64,000 nt of DNA from Phylloscopus collybita (GCA_027886175.1 JAJNNQ010000026.1:23082001-23146000); one strand, 5' to 3'; positions 12,301 through 22,653 are shown, counted from the first letter of the stretch. Numbers and translations are program-made. The notes: generated by a model from the sequence alone, not told the origin.

Positions 12301-15300
12301 CGGATTGAAAATACTGACTTTTATTTCAATGAGAGCTGCCTATGACAGTTTTCCCTCTGGGATCAAAAGAAAAAAGAGGGATGGCAGGGTAGTAAAAGGT
12401 CTTTTCTATATACACAGACATATAACGCACATGCACAGCTGTTTTCTAATGACTAAAACAAAAGAAGAAACATAGCAGTACATTACTAAAAGTCTTCCAC
12501 TATACAACAATTTCATCTTCAGGTATCTGCTGTAAAAAATTAATATATGCAAAAGCCTTCGACTCTATTAAAGAACAGAGGCTCTCCTCATAAATGTGAG
12601 GTGGCTTAGGATTTCTCACAATTTCCAGATAACTTTGGAATAAGGTATAATACACAATATTTCATAAAACAACTCACCTTTTGGAGCAGCAATAGGTTTG
12701 ACAGCCATTCTCCCAACAAGACATTCCTTCAGCATTGATTCATAATTGACCCAACGATGAACCTACATTAACAAAATATTTTTTCATAAAATTTGGAATT
12801 CTTACTGTGTTGTTCTACGCACTGAAATAGGAAAGTTCATTTTTGTACATTGACTAATATAATTCATTTAGCAGATTATTTTGAAACACATTAGAAGTTA
12901 CTATTATATCAGTACTTATTTTTATTTCTATTACACATATCATGGCATTAAGTGAAACAATAGGATTAAGAAAAAGGTAACAATAGTTTAATTTACTCAT
13001 TTATACTTCGCAATATCTGAACATCATAACCTTGAGCTACAGAATATATTTCAGAACAGCTTTTTTATGATGCATGCTACACAACTAACAGAACAAAGAC
13101 CTTGTCATTACCACAATGTTTATTAGTCTTGTTTAGACAAGTGAAGGGAAAAGGGATGAAGGAAACAAACATAAATAATAATAGTTAAGAAAAACAAACA
13201 CCTCCTACCAAGCTGGTGTATTTCTGTTTGCTTCTGTCTTACTATCACTGAATCATTTGGAAATTCCCTATTTTAGAAAGTAAAATAAAGTGAAGAAAAA
13301 GCAGTAGCTTTACAGACCAGAACTGGAGAACTTGTAGAGGAAATGGATGGCAGAAAAGCGAATTCTGATAGGGCATCCAGGATAACATCACAAGAAGAGA
13401 AAAGGAAACAAAGTGTTGCATGACAAATTTGAATGGTATCTAGATTTAAAAATAAAAACTTTAAACTGGACTAGCTAAGGAGATGAGAAAAAGAATCTCA
13501 TCAACAAGTTGTAGTTTCCTCATATACAGGTAACAGAAAGAAGTGAAGGATTATGAATGACAGTTAATTTTTCCAGAAATTTGGGGAACACAGCAATCTA
13601 CAAAGCTCTTAAAAAAAGACCACTATGACAGACACAGAATGCCAAAGCAGAGGGGAAAACAAACACCTCCAGTTACAGGAAAGTCATAAGCCAGAAACAA
13701 TAAAAGTGAAAATCATATAATCAGGACCTAAATCTGCTTCCATTCCCATGACAAAAAAAATAGAAAGTTGCAAGCATATATCTGAACTTAACTATAGGGG
13801 CTTCCCCAAATACTACTGATGTCAAGACTCCTGTTTTCAAGGGCATCATATAATGATGCAGCAACATAATTCCAAGCCACAACTTGATACTGGATACTTG
13901 ATACTACAAATTTCTTGAAATCAAATAATTATGCCCAAAACCGACACTTCATTTGTGAAAGGATTAACCAAGGATAAACTCAACAAAGCAAAAACATTAT
14001 CGTCTTTATTCACAACATTAAAAACATTTTGCAAATGAAGGCATAACACACTCTGATACACGTCATGTAAAGAGGTAACATATTTCCTTTCAGAAACAGA
14101 GACTTCTTTTCTGCTCTTCCCCAGTTTCTCAGATAAACCTAGTGAGTAATGGACATCCACAGAATGCCTGTTTCTAAAAAATACCAACTCAGTGAATCAC
14201 ATTTTACATCGCCAAGTTTGCAATTCCTTTCAGAAAGCATACCCATGCTGCAGAACCTTTATTTTCTGAGTATTTTCAAAACATTTAAAGAAATAGTAAA
14301 CAAATAAGAGACCAACTGTCATCTTGTGCTTGGTTTGCCACTTAAAGTTAATAGAAACTCCAACATTTTCTCTGATAATGCAGCTGCCAAGTAAATAGAC
14401 AAAGAATTCTACAAACTTTTTTCAGTAAGTGAAAGCTACGAGAAAAATAGGCCTCTCCAACAACAGTAGTCATTGCAGCAATTTATTAAGAAGGCGGTAT
14501 CTCAAATTGTTGCTAGCTTTATTGCTATTTCTGCAAAAAACAAAAGGTCTAACTGAAGCATAATTCTAACAACCATAAAGTAACATCGTCATTACTGTCT
14601 TTTGACACAAAGTTTAAACTACATGTCTCTTCCAGCACATATTGGTGTCATTCTGAGCAGTGACCTGCTGCCTTTCCTTCGGACTGAAAAAGTTCAAACA
14701 ACCATTTCCACTGAAATGGCCTAAAAATAATCCCAAAACATGCATTTTTTTAAGTACAGTGAACAAGTGTCATTTGCTGACAGTTGTTCTCACCTGATCA
14801 AAGAGATCTGTACCATCAGTTCCTGCTGCTCTCATTAGTTCATCCTCACCACCTGGATGATATTCCATGTACGGCGTGACATTATATACAAATCCTGAAA
14901 AAAACAGAATACAAAAGCATATGAGCAGCATTTCTACAACCACTCCTGTCTCCAAAAATAATAGAAAGATTAGAACAAATTAAAGAGTGCACTAGCAAAC
15001 AGTAGGCATAATTGGAACAAACAGTATGACTTCACAAAAACAGAAACATAAGTGACACAATTGTATAGTGCACAAGAGGTATCTTATCATATGGAGATGC
15101 CAATCCTACAATGCCACACCACTTGTCCTGGGTTAAGACTTCGACCTAGAAATTGAACATGATGTATCCTAGCTAGAGGGTAAAAGTACCACAGGCAGGT
15201 TTAAAATGAGACAAAGTTGAACCATCTAGTGCACAGAATTGTTTTCAGTTTCCCTTCCAATTAAGTTATCCCTGAAGAGTTGTCATAGTTGTTTCCCTAG

Positions 15301-18300
15301 CACCCATCACCATCACGGAATGCCTACAGCAATGAACTGTCTCACACAAGGAAAAACTGTCACCATCAGCAGCAAAACTTCCATTCTTTAGATTGAGCAA
15401 TATAAGAAACTTAATATAGCTTGTGCTCATTAACCGTTTACAACTCTGGTTGTAGGGGTCCCAGCAAAAAGGCTCAGGATTGTTTCTACACTTTCAGTGA
15501 TATAGAACAATGTTTCTTTACAGGTCTGAAATGATGAAGGCTAATTATTGTTGCTAGGCAACTGGGTTATTGAAGCTTGTAGAATGCAGTTATAAACAGA
15601 TTTAACTACAGACATATTGCTGTTAACATGATTATTGCATCCCTACCTAGCTGAATATTTGAAGACATTTAACATTATCAAAACAGGAAGTTACCAAAAA
15701 CAGAACTGTGGCAACGCTTTTAGGAGAAGCTTTGAAGGCATTAGGAAGTGTATATTAACTACTTCAGAAGGACAGAAAGGCATTCAGCACTGAGCCTGGG
15801 GCAGACATACTTGGATCAATCCTGGTTGGCAAGAACAACCTTCCCAGTCAACAACAAAGACCCAGTCAACAACAAAGGAAGGATCTTCGCACACTTTACT
15901 GACCTGCTCTTCTGATGGCTGTATTCACTCTGCCATCTTGTGTGCAGCAGCGATTACTGCACACAATAAATTTTAAGTATCTGCATAGCCATTGGCCTCC
16001 TGGCTGTTACTTAAATTTACCATCAAACTTGCTGAAGCAAAAGAAGTATCATTTATATACCCTTCATGCATTTTTAAACTCCCCTGAAGCCCCCTTGACA
16101 TACAAATTTGTGGCCTATATGACAGCTGTCTTTGATCACACTGGGGTTTTGCACCAAGTTCATTTCTGTTCTTCCTTTACTTCACATTGCTCTCATGGGT
16201 TTCCGCTTTTTCTTATAGAGACACAGTCTAACTACCAATGCAGAGACCTAATTTAGCTTTTTCACAATTATATTCATTTACTACCTGTCCACATATGAGG
16301 CCTACCAAGATTTCCAGTTACAACATTTTTTTCACTAGTCATCTGAGAACACAGAAAAGGCAGACCTGGAAAGATTTAAGGAAAGGTACAGAGGCAACTT
16401 GATGGAGTTCTTGTAGAAACCAGCCTCAGAGATGCAGTGAAGGCAGGATGAGATTAAAAAGAAAACAGAAGCATTTTTAGACAGTAATTATGCCTGCAGT
16501 AGATATTCCTTTTTCAGAATGAAAATTGAACAGATGTCTATAGCAAACAAGTTTTCTTTAGCTCTCCTCCCATTATAGTTTTAGTAGCACATGCAACTGC
16601 AGCACAGGGAATTAACAGTCCTATAATTTTGCTCAAAGGACAGTATTAAAAAACATTTTACCTTTACTTTCATTCTCATCCCCTTTAACACCCAACAATA
16701 ATACCATCACACAGAAATTTTTAACTTTCTTCTGCTGAAGTTCAGACATGACATTTTATTAAATATCAATGCTGTTCCTTACTGATCAATGCTATCACTA
16801 ACAGATTAAAAAGATCAGAGTAGCTAATGGGATATTTTTGTAGAAAGAGTGGTTCTATCCTCATAGAAATGGGTGTTATTTCCTAAACAAATTTACTGAG
16901 GTATTAGTGTATTTTAGCTTCTAAATGATTAAACTGCAGAATAAATGTTTTACTCCTTTCTGTAGGACAATTAGGAACTTCATTTGCAATTCCGAAAATA
17001 CTCTTCTAGCCACAGCTATTGCTCCAGACCACCTTCACACATTGCTAAATAATATATGATTAAAATTCTGAAGTAAAATTTCATTAAAATAATAACAGAA
17101 ATAGAATTGCATGGTCACCATGGGTATTGTCATTGTAGACAGAGTTTACAGTTGCTCTGTGTGGCAACTGTCATTTGCATTACCAAATTTTATGAATTAG
17201 TATATGTGCTTTCACAGTTATTTCCCAAAGACCATTCTCCAGGTTTAAGTAGTACTTTTAATATTTATATGTCTCTGGACGCTCTAAAGAAATTCTTAAA
17301 AATAGTCAACTGCTCAAAATCAGAAGCTGTCCAAGACTGAGGAGTGTACATGTCAGCATTTTTAAAGCCCTATTTTCTTACTAAGTCCATTTTATTTGAT
17401 ACATTACCTGAAACCTTGGGTTTACTATTTTCATAGGAAGCTATAAAATGGGTATAAAATATCCTCATTTGGAAATTTTCTTTTGAAAGGCTTGGAAGCA
17501 AAGAAAACCTTTGTAACACAAAATCTCTTACTTGAAGTTATACCAAATTATGCCAAGATTACACCTGGCCTAAGCACAGAAGGTGTATAGTTTCTCTTGG
17601 GGTGTAGCTTTTGTTCTTGTTTTTTGAGTTTTGTTGCTTCTTCTTTTAAGTACAGAAAAGAGAAGCCAGGTAAAAAATGCAGAAGAAACATCACCAACCT
17701 CTTATACATATCCAGCAGTCCTCCTTTTTGTTGTGCTTAGAGAGCTCATCTTCAGTCACTTCAATCAGCCTCCCTTTCAAACCAGTCAAGTCCTTCCCAC
17801 TTTTAGTTAGCCGAATCCAATCCATAAGACTCCTTCCTGGTTTTAAAGGTACCTGAAAAATAACAAATGTACAAACAACTTCAAACTCTAAAGAAAGAAA
17901 AAGCCATTCTAGGAATACACTTTAGTAAGCTCCATAGGCAGGATCAAAAAAAAAAAATAACCAAAAACCCAACTCATCTTATTCACTGGTATTTTCAAGC
18001 CCTACTCAGTAGTAAGCGTGTTTAAAGGAGTGTTCTGGGTAGCAACACAGAAATTACTGAATACCAACAAACATTGAGATGACTCTTCCCAAAGCAAACT
18101 GAGGATACCAAGTCTGCCTGTGGTGGTAAATCATTCAAGATATGGTCTGGAAAACTACGAGCAATAAAGAAAGGAGATTTAAAAAACCGGGTCAGGTAAG
18201 GCAAGTTTTGCCTTCACAGCATTCATAAAGGCTTTCCACAAGCCCTACAGCAAACGGAAGCCTCACCCAGAGAAAGCTGGGACAGAAGTCTAGTAGCTTT

Positions 18301-19053
18301 CCAGAGAAGTATTGCCATGGCCTGCCTGAGTGTCCTGAAAGGCAAAGCAAGATCTTCAGGGTACCTAAAACCTTCCTTTTCAATAGCACCACAGTCTGGG
18401 AGCCCTTTTGATCCAAACTTTAACAGCAGGAAGCACGGTTAAAGAACAGCAGTCTTACAAAACCACAGGAAAAACAGAAGCAAAAAACGTAGAGCGTACA
18501 TAAACCGACATTGCTTAATGCTACTTTAGTCCAAGTCTGCTTTCCAAACAAGGTCTCTACACAACAAGTGTTCTCAAATCCCCTCCAAAGATGAAGATCC
18601 AACACATAAAGCATAAGCTGCACGCAGTAATTCCAAGGTGAAAGTCTCCATCTCCGCACAGGAGGAACAGCCGGGGCAGGAAGTGCCGGAAGCGTTATCA
18701 CCGCCGCCCTCTGAACGAGAAGCACCAAGTGCTTTCCAGCGACACAGCCGAGCCGGGCCCTAGCCCGAGACCCTGCCGCGGCCCCTCGGCGGCCGGAGGG
18801 GGGCGGCCGGCGGCAGCCCTGCCCCAGCGGCAGCCGGCAACCGACCGGGAACCGACCGGGAACCACGGCAGCTCGGCCGGGCGGGGCCAGGCCAGGCAGC
18901 CGCCGCCGGCGCGGCGGGAAAAAGGCGGGCACCCTTCACCTCCCCCCAAGCGACCACCAGCGGCAGAGCCGCCCCCACCTTGCTGCGGGCACCCGCTGCC
19001 GCTCGCTGCTGGGAGCCGGGCGCGGGGAAGGCCGGCGGCGGCACGTTCAGCAT
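3214..19053 (-). CDS. CYB5R4: CYB5R4 (cytochrome b5 reductase 4, Ncb5or), 5' half, 9 coding exons, truncated by the window edge
   Basis: CYB5R4 is a flavohemoprotein of the endoplasmic reticulum: an N-terminal cytochrome b5 domain, a CS domain and a C-terminal FAD/NAD(P)H reductase. It passes electrons from NAD(P)H to heme and has been linked to lipid desaturation and redox protection. I joined nine minus-strand exons by GT-AG junctions with consistent phase: 18979-19053, 17699-17852, 14794-14894, 12678-12762, 8562-8603, 6241-6295, 4842-4899, 4642-4735 and 3214-3336. Residues 1-25 are the N-terminal segment and 26-138 contain the b5 domain. His89 (in YHPGG) and His112 (in VHRWV) fall at the same numbers as the human heme ligands as I recall them. 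Residues from about 171 form the CS domain. No FAD or NAD motif is present, so the remaining exons lie left of position 1. Compared with remembered human protein, about 11 residues are missing between exons 8 and 9. RIPPLY2 lies just upstream on the same strand. The identification is very secure; the exon 8-9 join is not. Confidence 0.95.
3337..4641 (-). other. CYB5R4 intron 8
   Basis: The intron holds a CR1 fragment (about 3983-4050), a small hairpin (8-bp arms, 3926-3945) and an AT-rich stretch near 4170-4200. A microexon of about 33 nt encoding the missing CS-domain segment would have to lie here, but I could not find one with good splice sites and the right phase. Confidence 0.6.
3983..4050 (-). 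mobile_element. CR1 LINE 3'-end fragment
   Basis: The sequence reads like the complement of a CR1 3' end: an AGAATAT..GAGTTGGAAGGGACCCACAAAGATCAT-type string followed by a CAGCTCCT-like end. Only about 70 bp remain. The family is judged from memory of avian CR1 consensus. Confidence 0.7.
4642..4735 (-). CDS. CYB5R4: CYB5R4 coding exon 8 (CS domain)
   Basis: The 94-nt exon encodes residues 191-221, beginning [20 protein letters not shown] and ending YLVEV, plus one base. The donor is GTTG|GTAGGT. Reading on past the donor gives a few plausible-looking residues before a stop; I treat these as intron because the donor is good and the phase then fits exon 9. Confidence 0.9.
4842..4899 (-). CDS. 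CYB5R4: CYB5R4 coding exon 7 (start of the CS domain)
   Basis: The 58-nt exon encodes [20 protein letters not shown] (residues 171-190). YDWFQT is the hallmark start of the CS (CHORD-Sgt1/p23-like) domain. The acceptor is TTTTACAG and the donor is AAG|GTAAGT, ending in phase 0. The next intron is very short (106 bp). Confidence 0.95.
4900..6240 (-). other. CYB5R4 intron 6
   Basis: AT-rich intron between exons 6 and 7. Nothing recognisable beyond a short purine tract near 5366-5382. Confidence 0.6.
6241..6295 (-). CDS. CYB5R4: CYB5R4 coding exon 6 (linker)
   Basis: The 55-nt exon completes Gly153 and encodes [18 protein letters not shown], with two bases of Ser171. The acceptor is CTTTGCAG and the donor CGAG|GTAAGC. 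GVLP aligns with human GMLP. Phase in and phase out (1 to 2) agree with the flanking exons. Confidence 0.87.
6296..8561 (-). other. CYB5R4 intron 5
   Basis: Mostly unique AT-rich sequence. The part at about 7985-8245 is a CR1 fragment. No exon-like sequence was recognised. Confidence 0.6.
7985..8245 (+). mobile_element. CR1 LINE fragment (reverse transcriptase 3' part)
   Basis: AGCTGGAGGCTAGTTACTGT and the following CCCGAGGGAACAGG match a conserved CR1 ORF2 stretch. AGATGGGCTGACAAAAACTT followed by CATGAAGCTCAGAAGGAAATGC matches a later one. The sequence between is shorter than in full elements, so an internal deletion is likely. It lies in a CYB5R4 intron, antisense to the gene. Confidence 0.65.
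8562..8603 (-). CDS. CYB5R4: CYB5R4 coding exon 5 (small linker exon)
   Basis: The 42-nt exon encodes [14 protein letters not shown] (residues 139-152) plus the first base of Gly153. It sits between TTTCTGCAG-type acceptor sequence (GATTGCAG) and an ATG|GTAAGT donor. It is the charged linker after the b5 domain and aligns with the human stretch ending KKVLNG. The linker is poorly conserved, so support comes mainly from splice sites, phase and the KKQLNG end. Confidence 0.85.
9161..9217 (+). repeat. (CAAA)n-type simple repeat
   Basis: Imperfect CAAA/ACAAA units run through this stretch of CYB5R4 intron 4. They explain the long open frame across it (9026-9544), which is not a gene. Confidence 0.85.
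9680..9749 (+). repeat. 35-bp tandem duplication
   Basis: Two adjacent copies, 9680-9714 and 9715-9749, differ at three positions. Both begin AGGTAAAAAGAAA; a third partial start follows at 9750. It is intronic in CYB5R4. Confidence 0.9.
10925..11322 (+). mobile_element. CR1 LINE 3' end with an internal deletion
   Basis: Recognisable blocks in order are AAGCTGGTGAACAGTCTAGA-like, GGCTGAGGGAGCTGGGGTTG, CTCTCTACAACTCCCTGAAA, then GGGAGGTTCTGATTGG, CCCAGAGAGGTGGTAGAGTC and TTCTCCAACCTAAATGACTC. After CTGAAAGGAGGCTGTGGCTGG, the usual roughly 80-bp block is replaced by a short GATCAACATCTTGGCTACAC segment. The element is antisense within CYB5R4 intron 4. Confidence 0.85.
12678..12762 (-). CDS. 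CYB5R4: CYB5R4 coding exon 4 (second heme ligand)
   Basis: The 85-nt exon encodes residues 111-138: [20 protein letters not shown] and then VKPIAAPK. His112 is the second axial heme ligand, and the exon closes the cytochrome b5 domain. The donor is AAAG|GTGAGT, ending in phase 1. It is too short and too embedded to appear as a long open frame, but every residue matches the family. Confidence 0.96.
12763..14793 (-). other. CYB5R4 intron 3
   Basis: AT-rich intron of about 2 kb with no recognisable repeat or exon. Confidence 0.6.
14794..14894 (-). CDS. CYB5R4: CYB5R4 coding exon 3 (HPGG heme-binding segment)
   Basis: The 101-nt exon encodes residues 77-110, including [20 protein letters not shown]. 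The HPGG motif carries the first axial heme ligand, His89. The acceptor is TTTTTTCAG and the donor is CAG|GTGAGA, ending in phase 0. An upstream in-frame Met on this strand lies in the intron and is not a start. Confidence 0.96.
14895..17698 (-). other. CYB5R4 intron 2
   Basis: AT-rich intron of about 2.8 kb. A TGTCCTGGGTT string near 15124 resembles the start of some avian LTRs but has no matching body. Nothing else is recognisable. Confidence 0.55.
17699..17852 (-). CDS. CYB5R4: CYB5R4 coding exon 2 (start of the cytochrome b5 domain)
   Basis: The 154-nt exon encodes residues 26-76 plus the first base of Gly77. It begins [20 protein letters not shown] and ends [12 protein letters not shown]. 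It is bounded by a TTTTTCAG acceptor and a G|GTTGGT donor (a weak donor). Its last base joins exon 3 to complete the Gly codon in RGFVYN, which supports the donor choice. The segment includes the conserved linker and the first strands of the b5 fold. Confidence 0.95.
17853..18978 (-). other. CYB5R4 intron 1
   Basis: The intron of about 1.1 kb passes from CpG island (above 18,660) to AT-rich sequence. No exon or named repeat was recognised. Confidence 0.6.
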
Positions 19054-19530
19054 GGTGCCGGGCCAGGCCGCAGCCGGGCCCCGGCGGGCGGGCGGGCGGA
19101 GCGCTGGGGCACAGCGCGCAGGCTCCACCGCGGCGGGCGGGGCCGCGGCACGGCCCGCAGCAGGGCCGCCGGCTTCGGCTTGGGAGCGGCGCGGGGGAGA
19201 CCGCCCCGGACCGGACATCCCTGTGGGCAGGGAGCGGCGCCTACCCCGCCCGCCGCCCCGTGTCCCGCGGGGGCGAGGGGAATTGCCTGCCCCTGCACTA
19301 GGATTGGTTTTCCGTCCAGGTAGCCCAGAGCCGGGTGCTTAGGCTGGAAGGTTGTGGCAGACACGGCTGCTGCACCCCACGCTGTGAAGGTTAAGCGTGA
19401 GAAGGCTCTGGGTGGGAGCCCTGCAGCAGGATTCCTGGGAGCACAGGGCAAGCACTCCCTGGCTGGTGTGGGCAGACCGTGCCAACACAGCGCGCAGGCA
19501 AGGGCAGAGCCAGGTATGTACACAGGCACT
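18660..19530. promoter_or_regulatory. CpG island and promoter region of CYB5R4
   Basis: CpG-rich sequence surrounds the CYB5R4 start codon at 19053 and extends on both sides. I see no TATA box at a sensible distance, so a dispersed CpG-island promoter is likely. The island fills much of the gap between the RIPPLY2 3' end and CYB5R4. Long open frames on both strands here are a by-product of GC richness. Confidence 0.8.
18979..19053 (-). CDS. CYB5R4: CYB5R4 coding exon 1 (residues 1-25)
   Basis: The exon encodes [20 protein letters not shown] and five more residues, ending in SK. The start codon at 19053-19051 has A at -3, a good Kozak context, and the N-terminus matches the vertebrate protein. 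It ends in phase 0 with AAG|GTGGGG. The ATG lies inside a CpG island. A reading frame that stays open upstream of this ATG is only GC-rich 5' UTR and should not be used to extend the protein. Confidence 0.93.
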
Positions 19531-20174
19531 ACCTGACAGAGGCACTGGCCTTGAACTTAAAGCTTTGGATTTGTTTTGTTGTTCTTTTAGGGGCTTTGCC
19601 CTTCACGATGATTGGTAGCAAACTTTGTTTCAATCATTAAAACAAAGCTCACTATTATAACAACTCAGGCCTTTTTCTCATTTTTTGATGTCTACTTTAC
19701 AAACAAATGCAGTATGAAACTATCACTTTTGTGTATAACAACACAGCACATATACGTGAGAGCACGGGTGAGTAAGGCAAACTTCTACACAAGAACTAGA
19801 TTGGAATTTGGACTCTCTTCTCCATTTCAAAAACAGCTACATTGTTTCTCTTCTCCATGTTTGAAACTCTGTTGTAACAGCAGGCACAACACAATTGCAA
19901 TACTTAATCCAATGATTACTTGATACACGTCCATATGGAGCCTACTAAATCACAATGACAAGCTTTCCTTGTGTCCTCAGACTTTGAGAAAGACACATAA
20001 CCATAGAGCCCTTCAAAGTAAGGCATCTGTTCTCTGCCTCAAAAATTGGTGTTCAACTTGTGATCTACAAACTATAGGAGCTCAGATATAAAAATACTAA
20101 CCAATACCTTCCTCACTTAAACCAGGACAGGAACGGAACAAAGGAAAAATTACAAAATTACAAGACATCTCAGT

Positions 20175-20180
20175 TTTATT
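20175..20180 (-). terminator. AATAAA poly(A) signal of RIPPLY2
   Basis: AATAAA on the minus strand lies about 104 bp after the RIPPLY2 stop codon. Cleavage would be expected near 20145-20165, giving a 3' UTR of about 120-140 nt and leaving roughly 1.1 kb before the CYB5R4 ATG. Function is inferred from position alone. Confidence 0.6.
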
Positions 20181-20283
20181 AAGAATAACTTACATAGAAA
20201 TAAATTATCTTTAAAAATACTATAATACATATTTATATTAAGTTTAAATTAAGTCTTAGAAGTGGCATTGGCCATCCCTGCAG

Positions 20284-20449
20284 TCAGCAACCTGATTCTG
20301 TTCTTGAATCTTGTTCCAGTTGATCTTCATCATCTTCACTATCCGAGTCTTCATAAAAGGAAATTGTAGCCTGAACTGGGAAGTTTTTCAGAAGTGCTTC
20401 AGCTTCCTGATACAAGTAATCATAGCACCTTGATTTGGGCCAAAATAGT
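20284..20449 (-). CDS. RIPPLY2: RIPPLY2 terminal coding exon (Ripply domain, acidic tail, stop)
   Basis: The exon completes Arg90 and then reads LFWPKSRCYDYLYQEAEALL, KNFPVQATISFYEDSDSEDD and an acidic tail, with TGA at 20286-20284. The acceptor is TTGTTTCAG. This is the most conserved part of the family and fixes the gene's identity. Confidence 0.97.
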
Positions 20450-22599
20450 CTGAAACAAGTACACAATGGATTTGCTTATTGTTATTATGTATTTTACTTG
20501 GAGGCCAACATGCAAGAAACCAAAGTGAAATTCTATTAAACAAGCATCCTACAGAGTTTTTCTTTACATGCTCAATTGCTAAGTTGCTTTCTACATTCAA
20601 TTAGGAAAAAAAATTCTCTGGATTCTTATTTTCATCTGAAGAGATAAAGATGGTTTAGAGTGCTAGCTTTGCAGCAAAACTATGAAAGCCCAAGACCCTG
20701 CATCTGAAACTTCCCACTCCAGTACCTCATTAACCGTACTACCTGGGGATCTGATCCAAGTAGTACTGCCCCTACTGGAACAAATGAGTGCCAAAAAGGA
20801 TCAAAAATACATTTGAAACAAATGAGTAGTTTTCTTACTCAAGTAAGTAGGAAGTTGTTGATACTTGTTTCACACCATCCTAAAATTCAAAGGTATGATA
20901 AAGGTCTAGGGTCAGGCCTTGATATTTCATCTGTCCTTCCCAAAACAATCAATAGACTCCTTAAGGAAGATGTCTCACAGATGTAGATTTTAAAGTCTGT
21001 GTTGTATCCAGAAATTAACAAAATAGGCTGATAAGATCATAGTTAGCACGGGCTATCAGCTAATGATAATATATTGCAATTAATATACTCCAAGTTCCTG
21101 TTCCTTTTCAATTACCATCCTCTTTTGCTTACAGTTTAGAAATAGCTAGATGGAACAGACCATGGAAGTCCCAAGAACCAAGAGACTAGCACAGTACAAC
21201 ATAATGAAATGCTGACTACAGATTGTTTAAAATAGAAATGCAAAGAAACAGAACTAGATGGCTTTCTAACAATTACAAAAAATACTTTTTAGGCTACTGT
21301 TTAACAGAACACTGCTTCCTTGGCAGCACAAAGTCACTGACATCGGCTTTGTTAACAGGTCTCCATTACCAATGTTCCCTGCAACAGCATTCACTCAAAC
21401 CTAAGCATTGGAGCAGTCACATTGAAGTCTGCCTGTACAGTTGCTTAGTTAGTAGACCACTCTTTGAAGGATCAGAGCCTAGATTTGAAAAAAAAGCCAC
21501 ATCTTGTCTAGAAAAACTACCTGTGCAATTATTTTAAGCACTTTGCAACACCTACCAGCATTTCTGAATACAGACTCTCCTACAGATTCAACTGTTGTTA
21601 TTTTCTTTATTTCATTTTCAAAATTGACAGTGCAGATACTATCATTACCTTTATCATCAAAGCAGTAGTTATGCAAGTATCTTCCTCGGCAATGGTGGCT
21701 TAGCCAGTGCATACCCTCTCTTCCTGCCACTCCCCCACGTCTCCACCTGCTTCTTCACTCTGGGAAGGCGCTAGTTGTATGCACAGCAACACAGCCTAGG
21801 AACTACACCCCTGTGCCTTTTTTTAATCCTGGGCACAGGAACGAGTAACAAGGTGCTTCAGCCAGCTCCACCATCACCAAAAAACACCCACATAACTTGT
21901 AATAGGTCTCAAGTCTCACACCACAGAGGCACATCAACAGCTCAAATATGTTAAATCCGCGATCCTTTGCCAAAGAATCTATGAGTTCAAAAGCACATAG
22001 ATTACCAATTCACTCCTAAGGCACTTTAATATCTACATAAATATGTGGGTGGAAACAAAAGGGGCGGGAGGGCTAATGCTAAGACACTACACTGGAGAGC
22101 AAGGGATTCTCTCCCGGCCGCGCGGCGCCACGGGCCCCTGGTGCCCCGAGGTCCCCCACGGGAACCCCCGGCGGCTGGGGACTGCCACTTACCTGACCGG
22201 GTGCGTGTACTGCGCCAGCTTTCGGGAGGCTTCCGCCAGCCCGCCGGGGCTGTGAGGCTGTGGAGGAGAGAGCAGAGGTCAGCCCGCCGGCACGGCACCG
22301 GGCCCTCCCCGAGCATCCCCGCCCCGCAGGGACTCCCCAGCCGAGTGCGCGGCCGTGCCGGCGGCAGAAGCTCCATCGCGCCGCGCCCCACTCACCGCTG
22401 CGGGGCCGGGGCCGCTCCTCCGGGCCGCCTCATCCGGCACGGGCACCCACGGTCTCCAGAAGGGCGCAGGGCTGCGGGGCGAGGGCAGGGCCGTCAGGGC
22501 AGGACCGGGCCGCCCCCCGCACCGGGAGGAGGAGAGGGGCGAGTAGCCCTGCGGGGGCAGCGCCGCCGAGAGCGGGCGGGGGCGGCAGCCGCCCTCCAT
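20284..22599 (-). CDS. RIPPLY2: RIPPLY2, T-box corepressor of somitogenesis; complete, 3 exons, 144 codons plus stop
   Basis: Ripply proteins recruit TLE/Groucho corepressors to T-box factors such as Tbx6, and help set somite boundaries and rostro-caudal polarity. Three minus-strand exons join in phase: 22396-22599, 22193-22257 and 20284-20449. WRPW (residues 48-51) is the Groucho-binding motif. The Ripply domain runs from about residue 86 (HPVRLFWPKSRCYDYLYQEA) to FPVQATISFYEDSDSEDD (113-130). An acidic tail ends at ESGC. The length is close to the roughly 128 residues of human RIPPLY2. I chose the ATG at 22599 because it has A at -3 and G at +4 and lies 55 bp downstream of a TATA box; in-frame ATGs further up precede that TATA. 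The N-terminus is GC-rich and poorly conserved, so it is the least certain part. CYB5R4 follows on the same strand. Confidence 0.94.
20450..22192 (-). other. RIPPLY2 intron 2
   Basis: The intron of about 1.7 kb lies between the HPVR and LFWPKS exons. No repeat or extra exon was recognised. The human gene is recalled to have four exons, so an untranslated or alternative exon here cannot be excluded. Confidence 0.6.
22193..22257 (-). CDS. RIPPLY2: RIPPLY2 coding exon 2
   Basis: The 65-nt exon encodes PHSPGGLAEASRKLAQYTHP and then V plus two bases of Arg90. The motif ending HPVR leads into LFWPKS, as in human RIPPLY2. The acceptor is CTCCACAG and the donor is TCAG|GTAAGT. A second AG eight bases inside would break the frame, so the outer acceptor is preferred. 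The intron before it is only 138 bp. Confidence 0.9.
22396..22599 (-). CDS. RIPPLY2: RIPPLY2 coding exon 1 (WRPW motif)
   Basis: The exon encodes 68 residues, starting MEGGCRPRPLSAALPPQGYS. It contains PAPFWRPWVPVPDEAARR and ends with GCG|GTGAGT in phase 0. It lies inside a CpG island, so several other frames are open here and are not genes. Confidence 0.88.
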
Positions 22600-22653
22600 C
22601 CTCCGCCGGTCTGCGGCCGCCCGCCTGGCGCTGCCGCCCGCGGGCCCGGAGGG

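Larger units (their letters stand above)
8604..12677 (-). other. CYB5R4 intron 4
   Basis: The intron of about 4.1 kb contains a (CAAA)-type repeat at 9161-9217, a 35-bp tandem duplication at 9680-9749 and a CR1 3' end at about 10925-11322. The rest shows nothing I can name. Confidence 0.6.

Noticed and set aside
14895..14955. Upstream extension of CYB5R4 exon 3 to an in-frame Met
   Set aside because: The sequence upstream of the CAG acceptor is intron. Exon 2 supplies the residues expected here, in phase.
15123..15190. Possible second LTR starting TGTCCTGGGTT
   Set aside because: Only about 11 bases resemble an LTR start; no body, end or target-site duplication follows.
18420..19529. Several open frames of 60-190 codons on both strands around the CYB5R4 start
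   Set aside because: They lie in the CpG island and are shadows of exon 1 and its 5' UTR. Only the frame starting MLNVPPP matches a known protein.
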